DNA of 64,000 bases, taken from positions 1 through 64,000 of the forward strand of contig CASDRY010000038.1 of NCBI GenBank assembly GCA_949283235.1, written 5' to 3'. This document shows positions 35,055-43,773 of this stretch, one piece after another (position 1 is the first letter of the stretch; each line of letters begins with the position of its first letter). The stretch comes from an uncultured Spirochaetales bacterium (GTDB taxonomy: Bacteria; Spirochaetota; Spirochaetia; Sphaerochaetales; Sphaerochaetaceae). The notes below the pieces were generated by a model. The model did not search any database, was not told the origin of the DNA, and worked only from the letters and a program-made list of their open reading frames with translations. The position numbers and the translations under genes were made by a program.

Positions 35055-35214
35055 ATCATACAATAGTGAACCAGTTTCTTCAATGATATTCTTCCAGCAT
35101 AGCACATCCGCATTGAGAAGTTTTCAATTACATTAGATACTAATTTAGTATCAGCCAAGTAATTATTTCATTGTCACAATAATAGGAATGATACATATAT
35201 CTGTTTTAAAGGTT

Positions 35215-35391
35215 TTACACTGATAGGAAAAATCTCAAATAAATCCCAGCTTCCTTTGCTGTCTTTGTCATACCTTTTGCTCTTGCTACTGTATCTATCG
35301 CTTTGATAAGCGCAGCAGGATCATTTACTTTTATGGCCTCATCAAGGCAAAGAGTCTGAAGCTTATCAGTATCAAGGTATTTCCTATCCAT
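35215..35391 (-). pseudogene. Truncated addiction-module antidote protein (HI1420/HigA-like)
   Basis: 58 codons. The N-terminal part (DEAIKVNDPAALIKAIDTVA, RAKGMTKTAKEAGI) matches antidote proteins of the HI1420 type, which continue with GLSREALYKALS and about 30 more residues. Here the frame ends in YLRFFLSV and stops, so the recognition helix and tail are missing. No toxin gene is adjacent. Probably non-functional, although a shortened protein could still be made. Confidence 0.6.
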
Positions 35392-35449
35392 AATCTATAA
35401 TAGTTCCATCTAAAAATCCATACCATGATTTCGGTATAACAGAAAATAA

Positions 35450-35779
35450 AGAATAAAAAATTATGGCCTTAAAGAACCTTTATTCGAGGACCTCGATGGC
35501 AGATTCAGGGTTACAATTTATAGGAGAAAAGCCACTTTTGACGATTATGGTGTTGTTTATCCAACCTTGAATGAAAAAAGCCCGAGCTATAATTCTCATG
35601 CTACAGAAAACAAAATACTTTCACTCCTGAAAGAACACCCTGATATCACACAGCAAAAACTATCTGATTATACACATATGAGCATCATCACCATTAAACG
35701 CATAATGAAAAAGCTTCAGGAAGAAAGCAAAATAAAACGTGTAGGCAATAACCGCAAAGGGCACTGGATGGTACTGTGA
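35450..35779 (+). pseudogene. C-terminal remnant of an AlbA_2/AAA_4-type protein with winged helix
   Basis: The frame is open from 35450 and has no proper start. It begins RIKNYGLKEPLFEDLDGRF RVTIYRR, which resembles the GLPEPEFEE..G.F.VTIYR segment near the end of AlbA_2 (schlafen-like, divergent AAA_4) proteins. It ends with a complete winged-helix (NKILSLLKEHPDITQQKLSD, MSIITIKRIMKKLQEESKI, RVGNNRKGHWMVL). The N-terminal 350 or more residues are absent. A shorter 70-residue form could start at TTG 35567 but has no ribosome site. Confidence 0.6.
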
Positions 35780-35873
35780 AAGTACATGTATCCCCTATCC
35801 GCAATTCTAAATGAGCTTATAAGCAGCTTTTAAAAGCCATAGCCTTCTCTCATTTAAAGCTATGGCTATTGAA

Positions 35874-37694
35874 TCAGGACTTATAATCCAGAGGAAGACT
35901 AAGCCATCTCTTTCGCAAGAGGAAAGCTGCATCCTTTGGTTGTCTCTGTCTGGTAAAGATACCTTTCTTATTACCATTAACCCTCATCAGGCCCTCAGTT
36001 GTCTGGAAATCAGCAAAGGCCCAGACCTGCTCACCTTTGACGAAGCTATAGGAATCGAAAACCCTATGAAGCATCTCCAGAACCTCCACCTGATACTCCT
36101 GCGACCACATTACAGACGGGAGCTTATGTTCTGAAGAAACTGTATCTGCACCATATTCGGAGAATATGAAAGGTTTATTCAGATTGAGAGATTTCCATTC
36201 ATCCATCTCTTTTCTGAACTTAGCCTCTGCCTCATCAATTTCATTACCACCAAGGATATACCAACCATAATATCTGTTGAGAGCTATGAAATCACAAAGC
36301 TGGAAGCATTTGCACTTTGTCGGGCTTGAATTGACCTCCATAGCAAATGTCCTGGGCCTCTTCTGCACATCCAGTTCAGCGGCTTTATCAAAGAGAGTCT
36401 TAAAATATGGATAGCTATTAGGATCTGTTGATTCCGGTTCGTTAAGAAGGCTCCATGCGATTACGCTCGGATGGTTCTTGTCCCTTACTATCATTTCCTC
36501 CAAAGCTCTCAGATGAGCTTTCAGAAGCTGAGATATGGTTGGCTTTGAGAAAAATGATTTTGCCCCCTTTCCAGTTCCTGCATCGAAGAAGTTTGCAAGA
36601 CTCTCAAAAAGCCCTACAGCTGGGACTTCATCTATTATCAGGATGCCTTCTCTGTCAGCCATCCTATAGATTTCCTCATCATATGGATAATGGGATGTCC
36701 TGAAGGAATTTGCTCCAATCCATTTCATCAGCTCAAAGTCCCTCTTCATCACCCCTATATTGAAACCGCGGCCTACAATGTCGCTGTCTTCATGCTTCCC
36801 GAATCCTTTGAGATAGATAGGAGAACCATTTAACAGGATATTTTCTCCGCTTATCCTGACTTCCCTGATACCAATCGGCATCTCATATACATCCAGAAGT
36901 TCTTCTCCAGAAAAGAGCGAGATTCTCAGCGTATAAAGATAGCCATCACCAACCTGCCATAAATGAGGATCAGATACATCTATCTTCCCATCTTTTCCGC
37001 AAGCAGAAGCTACTTCTACACCTTCCTCATCCTTCAGAGAAATCCTTACATCCCCTATCCCTTTCGTTTTCACGCTATAGCTTATTACAGCCTTCTCAAA
37101 TGAAACAGAATACGAAAGATCGACATCCTCAATACTGTTATGCGGTATAGAGAGCAGATATACAGAACGCTGCAGCCCTGAATAATTATAGAAATCAAAA
37201 TATGGCTTAACCATCTTACGGCCATCTGAGAGTGTAATCGTCAACCCACATGGTATATTCGTCTCATTAAGCTCATTGTTGATTTTCACAACAATTCTAT
37301 TTGCTTCTCCATATCTGGCCTTTTCCGTTATGTCCGCAAGAAAAGGAAGAAATCCTCCCTCATGACTTGCCGCTTCCTCTCCATTTATATAGACAGTTGC
37401 ACGATGTGTTGCAGCACCAAAGCGCAGGAAAACAGAAGTGCCTTTCATATAGGAAGGAACGACAACATCGGTTTCGTACCACATATCACCGGTAAATTCC
37501 CTTATTTTCTTATCTGTGTAGAAATCCTGGAAACTAGCAGGTACAGGAATAACTTCCCTCCCTGGAATATGATTATTCCAGCCTTTCTCGTCTCCCTCGC
37601 TTTTCCAATCCAATGTAAAGCGCCACATTCCATCTAGCTTCAAAGCTGTCCTTGTCTCTGTATTCAGAGGATAAAGCAAAGAATGCTCCAGCAT
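35874..37694 (-). CDS. uidA: Beta-glucuronidase, GH2
   Basis: 606 residues from ATG 37694, with GGAG 6 nt upstream; another ATG two codons earlier directly abuts the site. Three GH2 domains: jelly-roll sugar-binding (1-180), immunoglobulin-like (180-280) and TIM barrel (280-606). Catalytic residues: WSLLNEPES (acid/base Glu) and FIFSEYGADT (nucleophile Glu). NGNKKGIFTR carries the Asn-x-Lys motif that binds the glucuronate carboxylate, which separates it from beta-galactosidases. No signal peptide, so it is cytoplasmic. It likely releases glucuronate from host or plant glucuronides. No transporter is adjacent. Confidence 0.95.
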   Translation of the reverse strand: MLEHSLLYPLNTETRTALKLDGMWRFTLDWKSEGDEKGWNNHIPGREVIPVPASFQDFYTDKKIREFTGDMWYETDVVVPSYMKGTSVFLRFGAATHRATVYINGEEAASHEGGFLPFLADITEKARYGEANRIVVKINNELNETNIPCGLTITLSDGRKMVKPYFDFYNYSGLQRSVYLLSIPHNSIEDVDLSYSVSFEKAVISYSVKTKGIGDVRISLKDEEGVEVASACGKDGKIDVSDPHLWQVGDGYLYTLRISLFSGEELLDVYEMPIGIREVRISGENILLNGSPIYLKGFGKHEDSDIVGRGFNIGVMKRDFELMKWIGANSFRTSHYPYDEEIYRMADREGILIIDEVPAVGLFESLANFFDAGTGKGAKSFFSKPTISQLLKAHLRALEEMIVRDKNHPSVIAWSLLNEPESTDPNSYPYFKTLFDKAAELDVQKRPRTFAMEVNSSPTKCKCFQLCDFIALNRYYGWYILGGNEIDEAEAKFRKEMDEWKSLNLNKPFIFSEYGADTVSSEHKLPSVMWSQEYQVEVLEMLHRVFDSYSFVKGEQVWAFADFQTTEGLMRVNGNKKGIFTRQRQPKDAAFLLRKRWLSLPLDYKS

Positions 37695-37759
37695 CTTCAT
37701 CTCCTTTCTGCCTGTATTCTACCATATCCTGCTTCTTCAATAGCTTTTCATTTCAAACA

Positions 37760-38042
37760 TCAATGATGTCTGTATGATCCTTTCCCTATTTTCCTCACAA
37801 CACCATCTTCCTCATATTGATTGAGAATCCTCTGAAACTGGTCTGGAACTTCAGTTCAGGTAAAAGGCAGCCTGCTTGCCTCTAAGCTCATTGTCAGAGC
37901 AGCTGTATTTCATATAGGTCAGCACACGTTCCTTCAGGCTTACAGGAGTTGCATCAAAGGTAGTCATCGTCTGTATTTTCCTTGCCAGCGAATTGCTGAC
38001 AAACTTAAATAAATTCAAACTCTTTCTTCTGTCACAAGCACA
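37760..38042 (-). pseudogene. Decayed Crp/Fnr-family regulator, C-terminal part only
   Basis: The minus strand reads LFKFVSNSLARKIQTMTTF and LKERVLTYMKYSCSDNELRG, then hits TGA. The sequence continues in another frame as FQRILNQYEEDGVVRKIGKG SYR. This is the hinge and helix-turn-helix end of a Crp/Fnr regulator (R.L.RVLNQ...EG...K.GK.Y). The effector domain is missing and a frameshift separates the two pieces. It fills most of the gap between beta-glucuronidase and the LysE gene. Confidence 0.65.
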
Positions 38043-38069
38043 GAAAGCTGCTCATATCCGGAAGCTGTA

Positions 38070-38651
38070 TCATATGAAAAGCGCAACCGCACAATATACA
38101 AGGAGTAATGCCATTATGGTATTCACAGCTTTCTCATGCTTCGACACAAAACTGCATAGGAGATTTCCAAAGAATGCCCAGACAAAAGAGCCTGATGCTC
38201 CGATCAAAGTTAGAATCAGCACAAAAAGTATGAGCATCCAGAGCGAATCATATACAGGCATGATATACAATGACATCGCTGTAATCGCATAGATGTAAAT
38301 CTTGAAGTTGACGAACTGCAGCAGCATCCCAGAAACAAATGTCGGACGATGCGAGTTATCAAGAGCATGTTCTGAAGAGCTTCTACAAATCCTCCAGGCG
38401 AGAAAGAGCATATATGCTGCACCTAGAATCTGCAGGAGGATTCTGGCCTTGGGAATCAAAGCGTTGATTGCTGATGTGAATGCCGTGCATAGTGCCATGA
38501 TAACCAGAAAGCCAACAGTAATACCAAGATTGAAGACGAAGCTATTACGGAACCCATATTTCGCCGCATAGTTCATCGACAAGAGATTATTCGCCCCTGG
38601 AGTATAAGCTGTGATGAAGCAGTATATAAGGAAATCAGCAAGCTGAAACAC
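38070..38651 (-). CDS. LysE/RhtB family amino-acid exporter
   Basis: 193 residues from GTG 38651, preceded by GAGGAGG at 5 nt; ATG 38675 has no site. About six membrane segments. The start FLIYCFITAYTPGANNLLSM carries the TPGPN-like motif (TPGAN) of LysE/RhtB, followed by YGFRNSFVFNLGITVGFLV. It would export an amino acid. It is divergent from an XRE-cupin regulator with a palindrome between them, the usual regulator-exporter pairing. Confidence 0.9.
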   Translation of the reverse strand: MFQLADFLIYCFITAYTPGANNLLSMNYAAKYGFRNSFVFNLGITVGFLVIMALCTAFTSAINALIPKARILLQILGAAYMLFLAWRICRSSSEHALDNSHRPTFVSGMLLQFVNFKIYIYAITAMSLYIMPVYDSLWMLILFVLILTLIGASGSFVWAFFGNLLCSFVSKHEKAVNTIMALLLVYCAVALFI

Positions 38652-38703
38652 ATTATCCTCCTCTTTACAATCCATTTAGTGTGCTACATGATGATACATA
38701 TGG

Positions 38704-38717
38704 TGCAATATATTGCA
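38704..38717. promoter_or_regulatory. Palindromic operator between lysE-like and XRE-cupin genes
   Basis: Perfect 14-bp palindrome TGCAATATATTGCA. A related imperfect copy, TGCATTATATTGTC, occurs about 28 nt further right. Both lie in the shared divergent promoter region, consistent with binding by the XRE-cupin protein. Confidence 0.55.
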
Positions 38718-38768
38718 TGTACAATAAAACACTACAAATTGTGCATTATATTGTCAAGGAGATTAAAT

Positions 38769-39320
38769 ATGGAATCAATGAACGCAATTGTCGCGGCGAA
38801 TATAAAACGTATAAGGCAGGAGAAGGGGCTGAGTCTTGATGACCTCTCCCGCATCAGCGGTGTGAGCAAGAGCATGCTCGCGCAAATTGAAAGAGGCGAA
38901 GGAAATCCCACGATATCCACGCTATGGAAAATATCGAACGGAATGAGCATCCCCTTCGACGCGATGACAGTTCGCCCGGAATCAGAGTACGATATCGTCA
39001 GGATGGATGATATAGAGCCGATTCTTGAAGATAACGGCCGCGTCCATAACAGACCAATATTCCCAGATGATGGGAAACGCCATTTCGCAGTATATTTCCT
39101 TACTCTAGACAAGGGCAGCTACTGGGAATCCGAGTCCCATCTCAAAGGAGCGGAGGAATTCATAACTGTCATTGAAGGGACTATTGAAATAACAGCAGAT
39201 GAGAAAACTTTCTCCATAAGCAGCACAGACAGCATACGTTTCAAGGCTGACACGAAGCATTCATATCGGAATGCTGGCGGAAACCAAGCCAGAATGCATA
39301 TGATCATATACAATCCATGA
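38769..39320 (+). CDS. XRE-family regulator with cupin sensor domain
   Basis: 183 residues from ATG 38769, which has AAGGAG 7 nt upstream; the frame extends further upstream without a site. Residues 5-65 are an HTH (KGLSLDDLSRISGVSKSMLA, QIERGEGNPTISTLWKI). Residues about 105-183 are a cupin (GAEEFITVIEGTIEITADEK, ADTKHSYRNAG). Such proteins sense a small molecule in the cupin and control the adjacent exporter, here the divergent LysE-type gene. Confidence 0.92.
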   Translation: MESMNAIVAANIKRIRQEKGLSLDDLSRISGVSKSMLAQIERGEGNPTISTLWKISNGMSIPFDAMTVRPESEYDIVRMDDIEPILEDNGRVHNRPIFPDDGKRHFAVYFLTLDKGSYWESESHLKGAEEFITVIEGTIEITADEKTFSISSTDSIRFKADTKHSYRNAGGNQARMHMIIYNP

Positions 39321-39335
39321 ATCACTGATGGCATC

Positions 39336-40718
39336 TCAGAGTTGCTTCCCTCCAAGCTTCCCTCTGTATTCTTTCTTTGACAGCACCATGTATGTGATAG
39401 CGACTGCAATTCCTGTAATAGTCCATGAGATTGGATAGACAATGTAGAGAGCACCAAGGGCTGGATTCATAGCAGGAACGATGTATACCCAGAGAAGACG
39501 GAACACACATGTACCGAAAACTGTTATAAGCGCAGGTGCAAGAGAATGTCCCATTCCCCTTAAAGCGGCTCCAGGGATTTCATATGTGGAAATCAGCAAA
39601 TAGAGAATGAAAAGATACTGCATCCTCACATATGCATACTCAGCAACAGCTGGGTCAGATGTGAAGACAGGAATGAATATCTCATGGAAAAGACGGAAAG
39701 TATTGCTCAGGAAGCCTGCGACAAGAAGACTGAGAACCAGGCTTATCCTGAATGCTTTCCTGCATCTTTCATAGCGCCCTGCCCCATAGTTCTGGCTTGT
39801 ATATGTAATGGTCGCCTGAGCAAAAGCAGATATGGTGTAGTAAGTGCAATTCTCATAATTCAGAGTTACAGCAGAACCTGCTACAACTGCCGTTCCGAAA
39901 CGATTGAGTACAGACTGTATGAATACGTTACTGATAGAGAAAACCACTGATTGCACACCTGCTGGAATTCCTATTGTCAATAGTCTTTTCAGATCCTCCT
40001 TGTTTATACCGAGGCGTTTCAGCTCAAGCTTCACATCGCTTTTCTCTTTCATGAGGAAGCTGAATACAAGAATGGAACTGACAGCATTCGAGATAACCGT
40101 AGCGATAGCAACACCCTCTACATCAAGGTGGAATACAATAACGAAGAATAGATTAAGAAGCGCATTCATCACACCGGAGACTATGAGGCAGAACAGAGGA
40201 CGTTTTGTATCACCTATGCATCTCAGGATCGCGGATCCGAAGTTATATACCATTATGAATGGAAGCCCAAGCGAATAGATCCTGAGATAATCCACAGCAT
40301 AATCAAGAACATCATCTGGCGTATTCATCAGCTCCAATATGGGCTTAGCTATCAAAAGACCAAGAAAGAGAAGAAAGACCCCGCTTATAAGAGCGACAGT
40401 CATAGCAGTATGCACAGCACTTGAAGTCTTATTCCTGTTCCCCTGCCCTATATGGTTTGCTATAACGACATTGGCCCCTACAGAGATACCAACAAACAAG
40501 TTGATGATCATATTGATGATAGGTCCATTGCATCCAACTGCAGCTGTAGCCGCGGCCGCATTCGAGGCGAAGTGCCCGACAACGGCGACATCAACAGAGT
40601 TGAATAGCTGCTGCAGAATACTGCTGAGGGCTATCGGGAGCGCGAACATTATGATACCGCTTAGCATCGGTCCGTTAAGAATATCCCTATGACGGGAAGC
40701 AAGCTGTGAAGTTTTCAT
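39336..40718 (-). CDS. MATE family efflux transporter
   Basis: 460 residues with 12 predicted membrane segments. ALSSILQQLFNSVDVAVVGHF, YNFGSAILRCIGDTKRPLFC and GAALRGMGHSLAPAL are MatE motifs. No ribosome site is visible; TATAAT at 40736-40741 (minus strand) would give a leader of about 10 nt. Convergent with the XRE-cupin gene, 15 bp apart. Substrate unknown; it is similar to the other two MATE proteins in the window but not a recent duplicate by eye. Confidence 0.92.
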   Translation of the reverse strand: MKTSQLASRHRDILNGPMLSGIIMFALPIALSSILQQLFNSVDVAVVGHFASNAAAATAAVGCNGPIINMIINLFVGISVGANVVIANHIGQGNRNKTSSAVHTAMTVALISGVFLLFLGLLIAKPILELMNTPDDVLDYAVDYLRIYSLGLPFIMVYNFGSAILRCIGDTKRPLFCLIVSGVMNALLNLFFVIVFHLDVEGVAIATVISNAVSSILVFSFLMKEKSDVKLELKRLGINKEDLKRLLTIGIPAGVQSVVFSISNVFIQSVLNRFGTAVVAGSAVTLNYENCTYYTISAFAQATITYTSQNYGAGRYERCRKAFRISLVLSLLVAGFLSNTFRLFHEIFIPVFTSDPAVAEYAYVRMQYLFILYLLISTYEIPGAALRGMGHSLAPALITVFGTCVFRLLWVYIVPAMNPALGALYIVYPISWTITGIAVAITYMVLSKKEYRGKLGGKQL

Positions 40719-40824
40719 GGCTGGAATCCATCGTGATTATATTCCCCTGAATCAACAAAAGGAAGAGAATGTATCTTGAAGATCCGTCTTTTACGACAGA
40801 ATATACATCCTTGGAGGAGCAGAA

Positions 40825-41442
40825 ATGAAAGTGATTCTCGTTAATGGAAGCGCAAAGAAGAATGGCTGCACGGCACGTCTTCTTCAGGAAGTCGAAGATA
40901 CACTTAAAGCAGAAGGCATAGAGACTGTGGACTGGTTTATAGGGAACTCTCCACTATCAGACTGCATGGGATGCGGGAAATGCAGGGAGCTTGGAAGATG
41001 TGTGATAGATGATCAGGTGAACAAGTTCGTAGAAGAGGCAAAGACAGCAGATGGATTTGTTTTCGGTTCACCTGTGTATTATGCGCATCCATCAGGAAGG
41101 CTCCTGTCTTTCATGGACAGGGTATTCTATTCGGGAGGAAAATTCCTTGCACATAAACCAGCTGCGGCAGTGCTCAGTGCAAGAAGGGCTGGTTCCGTTG
41201 CATCTTTTGATGTCATAAACAAGTATTTCACAATATCTCAGATGCCAGTTGTGTCATCAACATACTGGAACCAGGGTTTCGGGAATACAGCGGATGAGAC
41301 AGAAAAGGATGAAGAAGGCCTTTCGACAATGAGGAATATCGGGAAGAACATGGCATGGCTTTTAAAATGCATCGAGTGCGGAAAGAGCAATGGCATAGCT
41401 GTTCCGGAAAACAAAAAAGTCAGCATGAACTTCATCAGGTGA
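40825..41442 (+). CDS. Flavodoxin-like NAD(P)H-dependent FMN oxidoreductase
   Basis: 205 residues. The flavodoxin-fold start ILVNGSAKKNGCTARLLQ binds FMN phosphate, followed by CMGCGKCRELGRC and GFVFGSPVYYAHPSG, and the family-typical SARRAGSVASFDVINKYF. The cysteine cluster CMGCGKC...C is common in iron-sulfur flavoprotein relatives. Probably reduces quinones, azo dyes or other acceptors. TTGGAGGAG precedes ATG at about 6 nt. Monocistronic. Confidence 0.9.
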   Translation: MKVILVNGSAKKNGCTARLLQEVEDTLKAEGIETVDWFIGNSPLSDCMGCGKCRELGRCVIDDQVNKFVEEAKTADGFVFGSPVYYAHPSGRLLSFMDRVFYSGGKFLAHKPAAAVLSARRAGSVASFDVINKYFTISQMPVVSSTYWNQGFGNTADETEKDEEGLSTMRNIGKNMAWLLKCIECGKSNGIAVPENKKVSMNFIR

Positions 41443-41507
41443 AGGGCCTTTTCATTGTTTCTTAAATTATCTATACTACCAGCCCACTTTAAGCAAAGGA
41501 AATAAAT

Positions 41508-41927
41508 ATGAAAGCTAATGGTTTTTTTGCTGAATTTAAGAAATTCATCTCACGTGGCAATGTCTTCGATATGGCTGTAGGCATTGCGATAGGTGCTGCA
41601 TTCACAGCAATTGTCAATTCATTTGTCAATGATATCATCAATCCGATCATAGGTGTTCTCGTAGGTGGCGTTGATTTCTCCCAGCTTCAGATTGTTATCA
41701 AGCATGCAACAGAAACAAGCCCTGAGGTAGCTATCCGCTATGGTGCATTCATAAATGCGATCATCTCATTTATTATCATCGCATTTGCGCTCTTTATCAT
41801 GATCAAGGCATTCAACAAGCTTGCAGAGACAACAAGGAAAAAGAAAGAAGCTGAAAAGACAGCAGCGGCTCCGCCTGCAGATATCCAGCTTCTGACAGAA
41901 ATCAGAGATCTTCTTAAGAAGAACTAA
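41508..41927 (+). CDS. mscL: Large-conductance mechanosensitive channel
   Basis: 139 residues, normal length. [20 protein letters not shown] (N-terminal helix and TM1), [15 protein letters not shown], a periplasmic loop, TM2 ([22 protein letters not shown]), and the C-terminal helix [10 protein letters not shown]-like end. It opens on membrane tension to release solutes after osmotic downshock. AAAGGAAA precedes ATG. A rho-independent terminator follows. Confidence 0.96.
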   Translation: MKANGFFAEFKKFISRGNVFDMAVGIAIGAAFTAIVNSFVNDIINPIIGVLVGGVDFSQLQIVIKHATETSPEVAIRYGAFINAIISFIIIAFALFIMIKAFNKLAETTRKKKEAEKTAAAPPADIQLLTEIRDLLKKN

Positions 41928-41930
41928 GGT

Positions 41931-41955
41931 AATCCGGCTACGCGCCGGATTTTTT
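41931..41955 (+). terminator. Terminator of mscL
   Basis: AATCCGGC, TACGC loop, GCCGGATT, then TTTT. Confidence 0.9.
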
Positions 41956-43679
41956 CATGCCTGTACCTTCCCTCTCTTTATCTTTCTTGTAGTAGTCTCC
42001 TCCATAGGCGCATCCAGAATCGTTATCTTCTCGATTTTCTGGAAGCTTTCAAGATTCTTGTTCACAGACGAGACAATACCTTCAATCTTCTTCTTTACTT
42101 CATCCTTGTCCATACCTTTGGAAACATCTGGGTCTGGATAGATGACAGCTTCCACAGCCTCACCTGGAACTTCTGAATTCTTCTGATAACCCCTGATAAG
42201 AATCTGAGCCACGATGCTTTCAAGCTGGAACATATCCTCAATCTCCTCAGGGAATACATTCTTACCGCCCTCTGTGACTATGATGTTCTTAGCTCTACCC
42301 TTCAGGAATACATAGCCATCCTTATCCATATAACCAAGATCCCCTGTCTTCATGTAGCCAGCATCATCAAAGAGCGCAGCTGTATTAGCTTCATCCTTAT
42401 AATAACCTTTGCAGATATTGGGTCCTTTTATGCGGATTTCTCCTATTCCATTCGAATCTTTGTCACAGATTTCAAGATCGATGAATGCAAGAGGATGGCC
42501 AATAGAAGCTGTCTTGAAATGCTCAGGAGGATTCAGGGTGACTATAGGGGCAGCTTCTGTGAGCCCATATCCCTGGATGAACTCAAGTCCAAGCCCATGA
42601 TAAGCCCATACGACCTTTGCAGAGAGGGGCCCCGCTCCAGATATCAGAAGCCTGATCTTATCGAGGCCAGCCTTGGATGTAACCGTGCGTTTGAAAAATC
42701 CTCCCAGTGGTGATTTCCCTGTGAGTTTATGAAGGATACTGTTAATTTCCATCATGAATCTTATGAAGCAGTAAGCAGCCTTCCCCTTCTCCTTGATCTT
42801 CCCCATTATTCCAGCAAGAAGTTTATTGTAAAGAAGAGGAATACCCATAAAGACAGTAACTCCACCCCGCTTAAGATCGTCAAGCATCCTGGAAACAGCA
42901 AAACCATGACCGAAAAGGCATTCAGCTCCGATTCTTATCGCCTCCAGCAAAACAGCTGTGCAGCAATAGCTATGATGAAGAGGAAGAAGCGCATAGGTCA
43001 CATCCTTCTCGCTGAGCATCCTGACTTCATTAACTGTCATATAGACATCTGATGTGATATTCCTATGAGTCAGCACAACTCCCTTTTCATTGCCAGTCGT
43101 TCCGGAAGTGAAGAGAATAGCAGCTGTATCATCTTCCTTAACTGTCGGGATATCCCCAAAAGTGTCCTTCACTTCAGAGAATCTTATCCACTCCCCTTTA
43201 TCATCGAGGGAGGCTGCTCCGAGAAGCGATGAGAACCACTCTCCATCTTCAGCTTTCAATGAAGAGAGTATCTGGGAATCCGCAATTACAAATCTAACAT
43301 CCGCGAACTTGGCAAGACGAACGCATTTGTCAGCTCTCATCTGGCTGTCCATAGGAACGGAGATGCAATCAGCTTCAGGAATCGCGAAATAAGAGAGAGC
43401 CCAGTCAGGACTGTTCCTGCCCATCAGCATTACCTTGTCTCCTTTCTTCATTCCTTTTGCTTTCAGATAAGCGGCCTCATGCCTGGCTATCTCAAGTATC
43501 TGAGAAAATGTATATGTGATCTTATCCTTTCCCTGGAATACCGAGAAAGCAACTTTATTTCCGAACTTTACCTCTGAAAGCCTCAGAAGTTCTGGCAGAG
43601 TCGGCCATTCGCCACTGACTATCGTTCCCCTGAACTTTTTAAGCTCATCCCATGGGTGGTTAACAACTTCTCTTCGCAT
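41955..43679 (-). CDS. AMP-dependent acyl-CoA/acyl-ACP synthetase (long-chain type)
   Basis: 574 residues from ATG 43679 (a GTG 42 nt earlier also opens the frame). Adenylation motifs: AILFTSGTTGNEKGVVLTHRN (P-loop), FIQGYGLTEAAPIV, GYMKTGDLGYMDKDGYVFLKGRAKN and a C-terminal catalytic lysine region (TTRKIKRG). It activates a fatty acid through acyl-AMP. Chain length and the acceptor (CoA or ACP) cannot be told. Single gene, divergent from lon. Ribosome site weak (GAGA at 11 nt). Confidence 0.9.
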   Translation of the reverse strand: MRREVVNHPWDELKKFRGTIVSGEWPTLPELLRLSEVKFGNKVAFSVFQGKDKITYTFSQILEIARHEAAYLKAKGMKKGDKVMLMGRNSPDWALSYFAIPEADCISVPMDSQMRADKCVRLAKFADVRFVIADSQILSSLKAEDGEWFSSLLGAASLDDKGEWIRFSEVKDTFGDIPTVKEDDTAAILFTSGTTGNEKGVVLTHRNITSDVYMTVNEVRMLSEKDVTYALLPLHHSYCCTAVLLEAIRIGAECLFGHGFAVSRMLDDLKRGGVTVFMGIPLLYNKLLAGIMGKIKEKGKAAYCFIRFMMEINSILHKLTGKSPLGGFFKRTVTSKAGLDKIRLLISGAGPLSAKVVWAYHGLGLEFIQGYGLTEAAPIVTLNPPEHFKTASIGHPLAFIDLEICDKDSNGIGEIRIKGPNICKGYYKDEANTAALFDDAGYMKTGDLGYMDKDGYVFLKGRAKNIIVTEGGKNVFPEEIEDMFQLESIVAQILIRGYQKNSEVPGEAVEAVIYPDPDVSKGMDKDEVKKKIEGIVSSVNKNLESFQKIEKITILDAPMEETTTRKIKRGKVQA

Positions 43680-43773
43680 ATAATACGATTTCTCATAAGA
43701 ATGAAGTATAGTCAATATCACTTCTTGCCGGTTTGGGATTATCCAATTAAATTAAACATGCGAGGGATATTCA

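Larger units (their letters stand above)
34997..35449. other. Accessory gap between the AAA_14 gene and the AlbA_2 remnant
   Basis: Apart from the operator and the antitoxin remnant it holds only AT-rich DNA, including a small palindrome GATACTA-ATT-TAGTATC at about 35137-35153. No tRNA, attachment site or transposase remains were seen. Confidence 0.5.

Noticed and set aside
35137-35153. GATACTA-ATT-TAGTATC palindrome
   Set aside because: Stands alone in AT-rich DNA with no promoter or gene start near it; no function can be suggested.
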